Assembly: GCF_014356525.2 (NCBI RefSeq)
Contig: NC_052504.1
Span: 61,305,637 to 61,369,636 of the forward strand
Length of the DNA stretch: 64,000 nt
Direction of reading: 5' to 3'
Origin: Nilaparvata lugens
Taxonomy: Eukaryota; Arthropoda; Insecta; Hemiptera; Delphacidae
This document shows positions 12,901 to 23,396 of this stretch, piece after piece. The first letter of the stretch is position 1, and every line of letters starts with the position of its first letter. The notes below the pieces were generated by a model, which was given only the letters and a program-made list of their open reading frames with translations, had not been told where the DNA came from and searched no databases. The position numbers and the translations under genes are program-made.

Positions 12901-14419
12901 GAATGAACATTTCATTACAAGTTGTAATTAGCATAATGAGAATCCTGTTCATAGAGAGACAATCCACATGATTATTTTACATCTTGGTTGTTGAACTACT
13001 GCAGTATAAAGCGATTATGCAACAAGTGGAATAGGTGAGTTTGACGCTCAGCGTCCAAGTTTTCTGCATGAGCTGCACGCATACGGACAGAATCAACTTA
13101 GGAAATCATTTTGACCTGATACAAAAAGTGCATGTTTATCAATAACAATCGGCAAGAAAAAGAGCCTTCTTATCAATGCTTTAGTACCAAAAAAGCATGG
13201 AAGTAGCACGTAGAACGCATGATATTATAAGTTGTGTTCAAGCATGAAATTATAACACAATATGAGTCTATATTGAAGTCTAGTGGATTGCCAAATTCTT
13301 CCTTTCCTACTCTTTTCACATTGAATTCGAAATCCACATGGAGATCCCAGAAAGTATTGAACTGAGCAAAGCATTATTATTATAATTATTTGAAAAAATG
13401 CAATTTCCAATTTATTTCCATCTGTAGACATTATATTGTTCTGAATAATAAAATAGTGGTGGGAATCGATTAATTTTTTGTGTTGAGATGATAAAGATAA
13501 GAGAATATTAATTAATATGTATCAACTTTTCATCCACACACTAATACCCAGAAAAAATCACGAAAAAACTTAGCAATGCATGAGAGTATCGATTAGCTGA
13601 TTAAAATCAATCATATTGGATGTGGTTGTTGTAAGCCGTCGAATGAATTGGAACTATTCAGGAACGTGAACACTCTCATCCGATTTGATGAATCATCGTA
13701 TAAATTATACAATCTAATAAACTCCATAATATCAATCGATCTCATTGTTTTCAATCATATTCTATTCTTTGCTTAAAAATAGTTTATTATTGTAGAATCA
13801 AACATGTTAAATTGGATGTAAAGCATGAACCTTTCAATAAACATTTCAATAATTTCTATTATAATAGATCTAGAATACTTCGAACTTCGAAATTTTCATC
13901 AACAACCACTACTATAACTCTATTGAATTTGATCTCTCCAATTTATATTCCATTATCAATATTTTTATAATATTATGACAATCATTACCTAATCAGCTCC
14001 TGAGCCCATGCCATGAATGGTGTTTTGATCTTGTGATGCACAAAGTTTTGCACATATTGGCATGACATTAACAGTTTGTATTCATCCAGTGATTTAGAAA
14101 AAATTCTCTTGAATCGCAAATCATTTTCGCATTACACATATTTCGAAATACAGTATAGTCATAAACTTGTATCAACAATAGTTTATTAACAATTTGATTT
14201 CCAACATAGGCGCTACGCGGAGAACAAAGTCGGCTCCTCCCAAGCGATCTTAACGTTTATCACTATTTATAGTAATAAGTATATACATACAACTCATCGA
14301 AGTTTTTTATACTTTAAATTTATTTATTGGTGTGAGTTGGATTCGATTCTTATGTCTTGGCATGACTTTGTACGTGTTGATTGAAAATAAACTGAATAAC
14401 ATTTTCTATCTGCTCACAG
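6970..14419. other. Remainder of intron 1 for isoform A
   Basis: About 7.4 kb of AT-rich sequence. Apart from a short tandem patch of CAGAGTTC-type units at 8515-8552 and scattered homopolymer and AT runs, no repeat family or exon with good splice sites was found. At 12998-13043 a short CTGCAG|..|GTGAGT segment has plausible splice sites but is only about 40 bases long. Confidence 0.45.
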
Positions 14420-14722
14420 GTATCTTGCAAATGGGAATGGCTGGCTGATTTGGAAGAGAACAATTATTATGAATTTGAAGAACTGGAAACGATTAAAAGC
14501 GATCGGAATCTTAGAATGGCCGGGAATCAAACACTTTCATCAGCAATTGATGATGCAATGAATCGGATGAGTCAAGATCTAGACGAAGATGTAAGAGAAA
14601 TTGAGGACTCGAAGATTGGTAAAGAATTGTCAAAACTAGCAGATCTGATTACAGACGAGCTTGGAAAAGTTGAAAAAGAAGTGGAAGATGGTTTTAAAAA
14701 CATTACTGGAGGAAAGGCCTGA
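14420..14722 (+). CDS. Alternative terminal exon A: secreted, acidic, helical protein
   Basis: An acceptor (CTATCTGCTCACAG|GT) opens in phase 0 and runs 100 codons to a TGA at 14720-14722. Joined to the exon at 5714 it gives a 120-residue precursor. The mature part starts near VSCKWEWLADLEE. It continues with a Tyr/Glu-rich stretch and then about 60 residues of heptad-like, strongly charged sequence (SAIDDAMNRMSQDLDEDV, KELSKLADLITDELGKVE) that should form amphipathic helix or coiled coil. There are two N-glycosylation sequons (NQT, NIT) and a single Cys. An AATAAA signal lies 75 bases after the stop. No family is recognised. The long open frame in AT-rich DNA, codon-like composition and 3' signal make it a real exon. 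What it does is unknown. Confidence 0.8.
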   Translation, partial: VSCKWEWLADLEENNYYEFEELETIKSDRNLRMAGNQTLSSAIDDAMNRMSQDLDEDVREIEDSKIGKELSKLADLITDELGKVEKEVEDGFKNITGGKA

Positions 14723-14796
14723 TACGCAAGAGTAACAGCAATTAATTGAACAATGAAATGATACAATAGTTTCAATGTGAAGAAAGAGTTGTTAAT

Positions 14797-14802
14797 AATA
14801 AA
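14797..14802 (+). terminator. Polyadenylation signal for exon A
   Basis: Canonical AATAAA 75 bases after the stop codon of exon A, followed about 15 bases later by CATCAACTGTTTTTTTT, a usual cleavage and T-rich downstream context. It supports exon A being a true 3' terminal exon. Confidence 0.6.
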
Positions 14803-15040
14803 GAGTTCTCATCAACTGTTTTTTTTCTATTGGTCGATTTTACCTTAATGATACCTCATCAGAATATTATACTTTAACCTAATTTTATCTATCATTATTC
14901 TGATGCGATCGTTAAGTCAGATTCACTTAAAACTGTCTCAACATTTGAATAGGTAACATCGACAGAATTTATGCTAAAAATAACACAATGAATAAATAAC
15001 TTTAACCTATCCTATTCTATTAAGCGAGCAATGTTTCCTG

Positions 15041-15103
15041 AATGTGTGTATGTATGTGTATGTGTATGTGTATGAGTATGATGTGTAATGTGTATGTATA
15101 TTG
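15041..15103. repeat. TGTATG/TG simple repeat
   Basis: An imperfect run of GTGTATGT-type units, including GTGTATGTGTATGTGTATG. Confidence 0.8.
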
Positions 15104-15104
15104 A

Positions 15105-15215
15105 CAGCTCCAACGATTTTGATCAAATATGGAATATAGTAGGTTCGTGATACAAAAGTTCATTTGAACAGGTCTCAACTCTCACTCTGTGAAAAGTCAC
15201 TGAAGGTACTTGACA
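15105..15215 (-). repeat. Diverged fragment of dispersed repeat R
   Basis: Contains relics of the block CTCCAACGATTTTGATCAAA, AGTAGGTTCGTGATA and CAGGTCTCAAC that is better preserved at 38650-38800, in the same orientation. Only this portion is present. Confidence 0.45.
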
Positions 15216-15591
15216 AAGGATTCAATCATCTTTCAACCAGCTGATCAAGAGATTTCCGTATTCTTGTGAAAACCAGACAGAGTGTGAGTTGGTAACAGCT
15301 GTCGAGTTACCAAATTTGGCGACGCTATTTTTTGAAAACATTGCATAATTCATCTGGAAGAATAGGTACAGAAAGTAACCGGATGATAGCAAAGCAAATT
15401 TGAAATTCATCCTCCAAAACATACTGTAGTTGAATGCAATGTTCACAGAGAGGTGATAGAAATGCGACTGATTTCTCCTGTTTCTGTTATTTCCTCAATT
15501 GCTGTTTGTACTCAGTAATGAGAAACTTAATTGTGGGGGGGACATAATATTCAGCTGCTCCAATTTCAAATAAAAATTAAAAATATGTATA

Positions 15592-15640
15592 TTGGGGGAC
15601 CGAGCTTCGCTCTGGAGTACGAAATCATAGAAAATTTATA
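15592..15640 (+). repeat. 5' end fragment of dispersed repeat R
   Basis: GGGGGACCGAGCTTCGCTCTG followed by GAGTACGAAATCATAGAA matches the 5' end of the copy at 23938 (CACCGAGCTTCGCCTCGGAG). The rest of the element is missing or too diverged to follow. Confidence 0.5.
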
Positions 15641-15889
15641 ACAAAAGAGGAAATTATAATATAAGTAGGAAATATTGTATTTTGAAAGTTACCATCGCAC
15701 ACATGATCTTAACATGTGTTTAAAATGTTAATAATTAAAGTAACATGCTCACCAAAAATAAACATTCAGTCATCGAAATGGGCTCAAAGAATAATGTTGT
15801 GTGAAAAAGGAAGTTGTAAAAACGAAAATAAACAGACGTTTATAAAGTAAGTTGGGAGAATATTATTCAAAAATATAAGGTATACTACA

Positions 15890-17109
15890 TACAGAGTCTG
15901 TGAAAAGTGCGAGAACGGCTTAATATCTCATACACAAAGGATATTTGACGGTGGGTGTGATTGAGGATCCAACTAAAATTGAAAATACTACTTTACTATG
16001 ACTTCAAAAATCTGGTCCGCCATCTTGGATCCCCCATATTAAATGCATCTTTAATTTTTTTAATAGGAAGGTGGTCATGTAATACATGATTTCGATACGA
16101 AATTTTAAGAAAAAAAGAATGGCGAAAACCGCATATCGATATCTCAAACCGTTTGAAAGATATTCACATAATATTAATCAATACTATTCAAAGCAGAAAG
16201 GAGAGAAAAAAGTGCGAGAACGGCTTCATATCTCATACACAAAGGTAATTTGATGGTGGGTGTGATCGGGGATCCTACTCAAATTGAAAATACTACTTTA
16301 CCATGAAAAATTTAGTCCACCATCTTGGATCCGCCATATTGAATGCAACTTTTTTTTTAAAATAGGAAGGTGGTCATGCGATACATGATTTCGATAAGAA
16401 AATTCAAGAAAAAATTAATGGCGAAAATCGCATATCGATATCTCAAACCGTTCAGAAGATATTCACATTATTAATCAATATCATGCATATCAGAAATTAA
16501 AAATATATATGTGGTATTGAATAATAATGTGAATATTTTCTGAACGGTTTGAGATAACGATTTGCGGTTTTCACCATTCATTTTTTCTTGAAATTCCGTA
16601 TCAAAATGATGTATCACATGACAACCTTCCCAAGTAGAAAAATGAAGTTGCATTCAATACATGACGAATCTAAGATGGCGGACCAGATTTTTGAAGTCAT
16701 AGAAAATTGGTATTTTCAATTTGAGAGGGATTCCCAATCACACTCACCTTGAAATCACAATCTTTTATGAGATACTAAGCCGTTCACAAACCTTTTTCTT
16801 TCCTTTCTGCTTTGAATAGTATTGATTAATAATGTGAATATCTTCTGAACGGTTTGAGATCGATGTGCAGTTTTCACTATTCATTTTTTCTTTGAATTTC
16901 GTATCAAAATCATGTATCGCATTACCTCTAACCCATTTAAAAAAATAAAGTTGCATTCAATATGGCGGATCCAAGATGGCAGACAGGATTTTAGAAGTCA
17001 TAGTAAAGTAGTGTTTTCAATTTGAGTAGGATCCCCAATCACACCCACCATCAAATTACCTTTGTGTATGAAATATTAAGCCGTTCTCGGACTTTTCACC
17101 CACTCTGTA
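15890..17109. mobile_element. Four-unit palindromic element
   Basis: The termini are inverted (TACAGAGTCTGTGAAAAGT on the left; the right complement reads TACAGAGTGGGTGAAAAGT). Each arm holds two direct units of about 300 bp. Units start near 15900 and 16206 in the left arm and mirror them at 16500-16795 and 16796-17109. Each unit carries GTGCGAGAACGGCTT, GGTGGGTGTGAT, GGATCC, a CCGCCATCTTGGATC block and AACCGTTTGAAAGATATTCAC. Short open frames in it are palindrome shadows. There is no transposase. It looks like a MITE whose hairpin arms were internally duplicated. Confidence 0.75.
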
Positions 17110-17200
17110 TATTATTATAGTTTATACAGAAAGGTTCCATCTAATCACAGTGGATTGAGATTGAGATTCCCAGTGGAATGCAAAAATCTCTCTCACAAAG

Positions 17201-17321
17201 GCCCGGTTGCACAAAAGCCGGTTAAATTTTAATCCTGTGAACCAAATCAGAGAAGACCATTTTAAAAAGACGGCTTCTTTAATTGGTTCACCTGGAATTA
17301 ATCAGGATGTGAAACCGGCAC
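17201..17321. mobile_element. GCCGGTT-type MITE
   Basis: It begins GCCCGGTTGCACAAAAGCCG and ends with a complementary GAAACCGGCA. Inside are mirrored TTAATCCTGTGAACC and GGTTCACCTGGAATTAATC. Short elements beginning GGCCGGTTGCAC are frequent in insect genomes. Only one copy occurs here. Confidence 0.5.
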
Positions 17322-17399
17322 TATGTACCTGATTGAATGATTGCAATAGTTCAACAGCTAAGTCATAATTTTGTTTCAGTCCCACACACATGCACTTCC

Positions 17400-17672
17400 A
17401 TTATCCGTCCCACACTTCCATTATCGACCGACGACGAAATTATCAGCTGTTTCTCCAAGGATGAATAATAATCAAATAATAATCCTTTTTTGTCCTTCAG
17501 TGAGTTTTCTCAGGGATGAGACCTAGTGCAATCCAGATTATATATCATAAACCTACTATGTTCCAAATTTCATGAAAATCGTTAGAGCCGTTTTCGAGAT
17601 CGGTTGGACATACATAAATGCATAAATAAATACATACACACAGAAATTTCTCACTTAGCCTAATATAATAGG
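17400..17672 (+). repeat. Dispersed repeat R, 3' part
   Basis: Homologous to 24310-24510 plus 24795-24834: CTTCCATTATCGACCGACG, CAAGGATGAATAATAATC, TCAGTGAGTTTTCTCAGGG, GAGACCTAGTGCAATC, AGAGCCGTTTTCGAGATC, and the terminal block CAGAAATTTCTCACTTAG..AATATAATAGGATT. It is a 5'-truncated copy in the + orientation, without coding potential. Confidence 0.65.
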
Positions 17673-18117
17673 ATTCATGATGCCTTCACATGACATATAT
17701 CAAACCTAATATTATGATTCACGAGTAGATACGACAATAATAGTCGATATAGATGAAAATTGAATTGTATTACATGTTCATTTAATTCCGAATCTTCATC
17801 CGTAAGCCGACGTACTTTCGATACCCTCGATAATAAGTAGAATATTAATGCTTCTCATCCAGTCACTGCTGGAAGTTAGGAGTGAATATAATGTTCACAG
17901 TTTGAAGTGAGATATCTCACTATTGTTATAGTGTTTAGTTGAACTACTTTTCAAAAAACTATCAATAAGTTCCACAAGCTCCAACCTAATTAACTGACAG
18001 AACTGAGATTTTGATCAGAAATCATTCTCAACTTACTAAGAATTTGACAAAATTATAGTGAAGTCAAAGTAGTGACTTTAGTGCTGACAATGTAGTGGCA
18101 ACTACTTATTATCAATA
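17673..18117. other. No feature seen
   Basis: AT-rich intronic sequence relative to isoform B. No repeat partner was found in the window. Confidence 0.4.
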
Positions 18118-18290
18118 ATAGTAGTGGAAAGAGATAGGAGAACAGTGTTGCCGTGTCTCTGCCTTGCCACTTCCTCCTATAGAAGATAGCTGATACCGGT
18201 ATATAATGTGATATCAACTGTTCTTTCTAGTTGAAAATATTGATTCATATTTCATCGCCAAGAAATTATAATTTTCAATGATTTAATAAT
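18118..18290. repeat. Dispersed repeat S, copy 1
   Basis: Matches 61862-62030 in the same orientation: AGGAGAACAGTGTTGCCG versus GGGAGAACAGCGTTACCG, CTCTGCCTTG, GATAGCTGATACCGGTA, then a similar AT-rich follow-on with a GTCAAGAAA-like block. No termini are evident. Confidence 0.5.
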
Positions 18291-19210
18291 TTAGTAGGCC
18301 TACAGCACCTTTTTAAAATCTACAATATAATAATCAATAGTAAAATAATAGGAAAAATATGCTTCAACACGTACGGGAGTGGAAATTCATGAATGACGCA
18401 TCATCACGTCTGAACTACTCAACTGATTGACTTTAAATTGTCCATAAAGATTCTTAACACTCTAACCGAAACATGGTCCGGACTGACCTAAACCGAAACA
18501 TCCGGTCTCACAGACCGGGTCTTGCTTAAAGTGTAATATTTGATATATTTTCTACTAAATATGAATTTAAATATTTTTCATTGGTAAATTTCAATTACAG
18601 TAAAGTATAATATAGATTCTAGTTGCATATAAAGTGATGGAAGAATAGAAAATTCTTCTGGAAACATTGATCCCCAAAATAAATGTATGATGTTGGATGT
18701 AAGAAAACACACAATACAAAAATCCGTGTAAGATACTATCAGTTGCTACTCAGAACAATAATCATGGAGAAATATTTTATCAATATAGCAAATTTTATCA
18801 ATTTTATGATTTATAGCAAAACTGAAAGGTAATCATTGAAAATAATAATGTTTATCATTGTTAAAAAACTTGTTTGAGCAAACGTTTTCAGCCTCCAGTT
18901 ATTTTATTAGCAAGAAAAGATCTTAAATAACTATAGTGGTCGAAATTATCTATTTTGTCAAGTGAATGTTTATTTTGTGACACTTCATTGTGAAGCATCG
19001 TATTGATACAAGTTCCAAAGGATGGTTGATAACTCATCCTTTGTCATTAATTTTCCTAAACCAAGGTTTTATAAATTACAAAAATCAGTTTTTCAAATGA
19101 AACATGTCAATAAAATACCGAAATAATAAAGAGAAATCATTAGAAAAAAATTGAAAAAATTGAATGCTCAAAATATCTGTTAGTCGAAACATCCGGTATT
19201 CTAGACCGGT

Positions 19211-19902
19211 AAAAAATCTGGTGTGGCGCACTCAGACAACTTTCCTTGCCGTTATGAAAATTGATCAGCCGACGCTAGTGTTCCCGCGCATCTCAAGTCC
19301 ACTATTCAAAGATCTGAGTCAGCTGGTGACAGGACAATAACGCTGGAAACACACGAGGTCTCCTATCTCTTCATAGTGAATGATTTAATAGAATCAACAT
19401 TTGCCAATAGTTTGCAATTATTGAACAATCATATTTTCTTGAATTTCGAGCTTATTTTCAATTTCAGGTGAAAATGTTACTGAACATAAATTGTAGAGAT
19501 TTTCATGCTGAATCTTGAAGCATGGTTTTCTACTACTTGAATTTTTTGTTTAAATTGTATCTGAAGCCTGATAATTGGGAACCTAGAATCAAACTTTGCA
19601 TAGATGGGGCGGAGCTCCTGAAATTTTTACAGATATGGGACTAGTGGCAGTTGATAGAGCTTAACAATGACTATATAAATTTGGATATAAATTTGGTCAA
19701 AATCGTTGAAGCCGTTTTCGAGAAAATCTCGAAAAACCCTGTTTTTGACAAAATTTTCGCCATTCTAGCCGCCATCTTGGATTGCATTTGATCGAAATTG
19801 TTCGTGTCGGATCCTTATATTGTAAGGACCTTAAGTTCCAAATTTCAGGTCATTCCGTTAATTGGGAGGTGAGATATCATGTACACAGACGCACATACAC
19901 TC

Positions 19903-19972
<70 letters not shown>

Positions 19973-20124
19973 ACACACACACACACACACATACAGACCA
20001 ATACCAAAAAACCACTTTTTTGGACTCAGGGGATCCTGAAACGTATAGAAATTTAGAAATTGGGGTACCTTAATTTTTTCGGAAAGCAATACTTCCTTAC
20101 CTATTGTAATAGGGCAAGGAAAGT
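19211..20124 (+). mobile_element. CA-repeat-bearing element, family Q, copy 1
   Basis: Homologous along its length to 48140-49462 in opposite orientation. Landmarks are AAAAAATCTGGTGTGGCGCA, AACTTTCCTTGCC near the left end, GAAGCCTGATAATTGGGAAC, GGGGCGGAGCTCCTGAAATT, CCGCCATCTTGGATTGCA, the CA microsatellite, then GGTACCTTAATTTTTTCGG and GGGCAAGGAAAGT at the right end. ACTTTCCTTGCC and GGCAAGGAAAGT act as short inverted termini, though homology between copies extends 28 bp beyond on one side. Non-coding. Confidence 0.7.
19903..19991. repeat. (CA)n microsatellite inside family Q copy 1
   Basis: About 40 CA units with a single CCA interruption near 19971. It sits at the same internal position as the much longer GT tract in the other family Q copy. 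Confidence 0.95.
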
Positions 20125-20358
20125 AAAAATAAACGTTATCCGAAAGGTCCGGTTGCTGAGACCGGTACGTTTTCAATAGATTGATGTTTACTTGATAATC
20201 GTGAGTTGGGGACTGACGAGCATTGTTGGAGAATGTTGAGGAATAGTGGAGGGGAAGGTATTAGAGCGGGCAGCAATTTTAGATTCACAATTTTTCCACT
20301 ATAGGAAAACTAATTATGCCTCTGGTCTCACAGATCGGTGTTTCGGTTAAAGTGTTTT

Positions 20359-22694
20359 ACCGAGGATGCTTATAGGCCTATTTTAATTCCAATTTGAGTA
20401 GGTCAAGTTTTCAATTGGACCCTTGCGGAGCACGGGTTACCTGCTAGTAATTTATAAGTGGATACCATGTATCAACGAAACTCTTGGCAAGAGAGCCATT
20501 CTCTTCAGTGTATTGGATGATAGATACTTTTATTGCAGTCAAATCAGAAATTGAATTCAATTTTCTCAAATCAAGAATTCTTTGAATTATTTAAAAATAC
20601 TCTAAATACTCTCTTAAAATAATCTCATTATTAGAAATATAATTCACTACCTTCTATAGGTTGACACAACAGTAATCTTACACTGCTCAACCTGAGCTGC
20701 TTTCCTGCTTAAAAATCCAAACTAGACGAAAAATTCCTGTTAAATTAATAGTTCCTCCAAATCTGAAATAACTTCTTCGGTCTTCTTGCAGTAGCTCCAG
20801 ACTAAATTTCAGAATTTATGATTTTATTGCTTATTCTGTGTTAGTAAGATTATAAATGAATTCAGAACTGACAATTTATGATGGAAGTATTATTTTTCAT
20901 AGAAAGTCATGAAACGAAGTCATGATACATAGACGGATGCAACTTAGTTGATGGTATCTCCGTTTATGTGAATAAAAGTTCTCCAGTTTGACAAGGTTGT
21001 AATATGTCTTTGAATATGATTGGATATATTGATTGTCTTTGAATATAATCTTGATTTTATGCTGCCGAAGAGTCTACATGGTTTTTGAGATGTCATAGGT
21101 AGAACGTATATGTCTAGGGTGTACTGGTTTATACAATCAACAAACTAATGGGTTAAATCATAGATGAAAGAATTCTTAGTTAATAAATATATTATTCTTT
21201 CTTCGGTTCAAGGGGTTGCAGGTGCAGTAATGTAAAGTGAAATAATACGAGTGATAGGATTATATATCTATAATAGAATTCAAAATAGATTGTTTGCAAC
21301 TAATTACCTGGTTCTTGTTCAGAGTGACTCATTATAAGAAGAAAATCATCACGCAATGATAGACTTTGGAGATAGCATTTCAAGCTAATATCATAACTTT
21401 GGTGACTTTGGTTTTATAGCAGTTTTGTGATTGATGAACTTTCCCAATCCAAGTAGACTTACTTAGAGCATGGATTCCAGCTTAGCTGGCTTTTCAGGCA
21501 CGTGAACTTTGAACTTTGCCAATTAGGCCTCCCCCTGACAAAATTGATTTTGAATGTTAAGCTTTCATAGACTGTCCCAAGAAAAAACTGTCCAGAATGT
21601 CAAGCTTCATTGTCGTATTTTTTTCCATTCAACATCTTCAAGCATGTTGGTCAAAGAAGGAAAGTCATTGCAGAGAAAAAAAGAAAATTTGTAACTTTCC
21701 TAGTGGATGATTGTTACTTATTTGTAATAGATATTTAGCATGAATATTATATATCAGATTTACAAGAAATGATTCAGTGTTCATGTGATCAACTCATTTG
21801 ATGAGGCATAATAATATTATAACAAGACTCTGGACTAAACTCTGACACTCGCATTTTTAAGACGAACTCGACTCATTTAGGGCATTAGAGAGTCGTTATG
21901 AAAGTACTTCGTTGTAAAATCATCTTCTGCTAACTATTGAAACAATATTTTTTTGTAACATAATGATGATTTCATGGCAAGGTATACCATAGCTGATTAA
22001 TATTCAATGTTTCGCGAGCAAGGATATCGCTCATGTGTCAAAGGTTCATTTTGGAAAGGAGAGTCATAAAACTACAGATCGTCTTATTTCTATAAGAAGG
22101 CAAATCATGTCAGTGTTACTTGAAACGAAACGGCTTTACTTCCAAGACCAGATTTGAGCGCTCTTCCTCACTTCAACTCGACCCATATGAATGGAAAATT
22201 AGGAAATTATAATCAACCTTGGTATCACAAAATTTCATAAAGCTGGACAATCAATAATTTCATTCCATGAAAATTATTATTATCGAATGCAATATAGTGA
22301 TACAATAATTGTACATTATTGACGAAGGAGAATTCACTGTCAAAATAAGACAAGAACAATGAATTAAAACACGATACAAATAAGTCACCGTTCAGTAAGC
22401 AGTGAAGTCTGTACTTGAAAAATGTGAGTGAATACATTTTTTGTTCGATCGACTACCCGACTGAGGCAGTTATCATTTAGAATCAAAAATTCTATTTTTG
22501 CATTCAAATACCGATTCAACTGTATTATTTCTATGCAAAAATAAATCTATCAAAGCCAATCTGGCAACAATATTGGAATGAATTTCCTCATATTGATTAA
22601 TGTTGATAATTGAATCTTATTATAATTTCAGCCTTATTTAGATGTAGGCCTATTGTTGTTCCACGTTCAAATCAATTTTCTCATCTGTCCACAG
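20359..22694. other. Distal part of the intron before exon B
   Basis: A fragment at 20415-20440 (GCGGAGCACGGGTTACCTGC) resembles 63189-63215 and is a piece of a dispersed repeat. Otherwise AT-rich sequence with no exon or repeat recognised. A pyrimidine-rich tract precedes the acceptor at 22694. Confidence 0.4.
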
Positions 22695-23081
22695 GTATCA
22701 TCAGCAGGTATCTACGATGTAGAAGCTCATGCCCAGAAACATGAAGCAAAGTACGAGGACGAGCATTACGAGAAGACCAAGAACAAGTTTTCAGGTAGCA
22801 AGAAACATCGTCGCTCGGCAGAATCCAGTGAAGAAGACGAGGAAAAATCACCTTTCAGTTCCATTGGTAAGGCTTTCGACTATGTGAAGGACTCAGTAAA
22901 AGGCGCTTACCATAATGTTACAAACTCCGATGCTGCCGCTAAAGTTTCTGAATCATTCGGAAAATTCAAGGATGGAATCAAAGAGACCGGGAAAAAAGTG
23001 AAACAGGCCGTCCACGAATACACAGCACCCAACACTGATCAAGAGGGTGTCCTAGAGCACCTAGAAGTGAAAACGACGTGA
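22695..23081 (+). CDS. Alternative terminal exon B: secreted, Lys/Glu-rich helical protein
   Basis: A TCATCTGTCCACAG|GTATC acceptor opens in phase 0 and continues 128 codons to a TGA at 23079-23081. With the exon at 5714 it gives a 148-residue precursor. The junction reads VNE-VSSAGIYDVEA, and SSA|G is a good signal-peptidase site. Residues about 28-55 are His/Glu/Lys-rich. KKHRR|SAESSEEDEEK is a likely proprotein-convertase site followed by an acidic run. The rest (SIGKAFDYVKDSVKGAYHN, SESFGKFKDGIKETGKKVK) is repetitive amphipathic helix like apolipoprotein or LEA-type segments, with one NVT sequon and no Cys. The open frame also extends 42 bases upstream, through the pyrimidine tract, so it is best read as intron. 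No family recognised. Confidence 0.82.
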   Translation, partial: VSSAGIYDVEAHAQKHEAKYEDEHYEKTKNKFSGSKKHRRSAESSEEDEEKSPFSSIGKAFDYVKDSVKGAYHNVTNSDAAAKVSESFGKFKDGIKETGKKVKQAVHEYTAPNTDQEGVLEHLEVKTT

Positions 23082-23288
23082 GCCAGTCAGTGAGGCAGTG
23101 ACTCCTTTAAAATAGGGCAAGAACAAACTGAGACACACAGTACTAATAGGCAGGCTAAGCGTGAAATCTATCCTAAAATGTGAATGAAGACTAATATTTA
23201 TCACACAACAGTGACAGTTCTACTGCTACTATTATACATGCTATTAATGCATCCAAATATTCTGATTCCACTGTATAATTTTCATTTC

Positions 23289-23294
23289 ATTAAA
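23289..23294 (+). terminator. Possible polyadenylation signal (ATTAAA) for exon B
   Basis: ATTAAA, the commonest variant signal, lies about 208 bases after the stop of exon B, followed by a T-rich stretch. A stronger AATAAATAAATAAA cluster at about 23655-23668 lies inside an inverted repeat and is a less likely alternative. Confidence 0.35.
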
Positions 23295-23344
23295 TAATCA
23301 TTCCTGTTCCACTCTTATCTTTCAATTGATACACTTTTTAGCAG

Positions 23345-23381
23345 TGATGACGTTTCGACCTTTTGTTGGTCATCTCCAGAC
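23345..23381 (-). other. Hammerhead-ribozyme-like motif in repeat
   Basis: The minus strand reads CTGGAGA, then a perfect 4-bp stem GACC/GGTC closed by AACAAAA, then GAAACGTC. This is the order of hammerhead core elements (CUGANGA, stem II, GAAA, then stem III side), with one core mismatch. A related, more degraded unit (CTGAAGATGAACAACAAGG) lies at about 23487-23516. Penelope-like and other retroelements often carry such motifs. Whether it cleaves is unknown. Confidence 0.3.
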
Positions 23382-23396
23382 TATAAATGAATAATG

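Larger units (their letters stand above)
18455..20358. mobile_element. Composite element with CCGAAACATCCGG motifs
   Basis: The ends are inverted repeats: AACACTCTAACCGAAACATG at 18456 and, as the complement of 20334-20357, AAACACTTTAACCGAAACAC. A motif built on the palindrome CCGGTCTCACAGACCGG recurs near both ends and flanks the insert: about 18500-18525, 19185-19210, 20138-20166 and 20321-20345. The middle holds the separate element at 19211-20124. There is no coding sequence. The arrangement suggests one inverted-repeat transposon invaded by another. Confidence 0.55.

Noticed and set aside
16471..16956. Two minus-strand frames with similar peptides starting MQLHFSTWEGC and MQLYFFKWVRG
   Set aside because: They are the same piece of the duplicated 300-bp unit of the palindromic element. 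Similarity reflects repeat duplication, not paralogous genes.
22653..22694. Reading exon B as a complete ORF from an upstream start (MLFHVQINFLICPQ)
   Set aside because: The start would be TTG rather than ATG, and the segment is the pyrimidine-rich tract and AG of a good splice acceptor. The signal-peptide exon at 5714 fits in phase.
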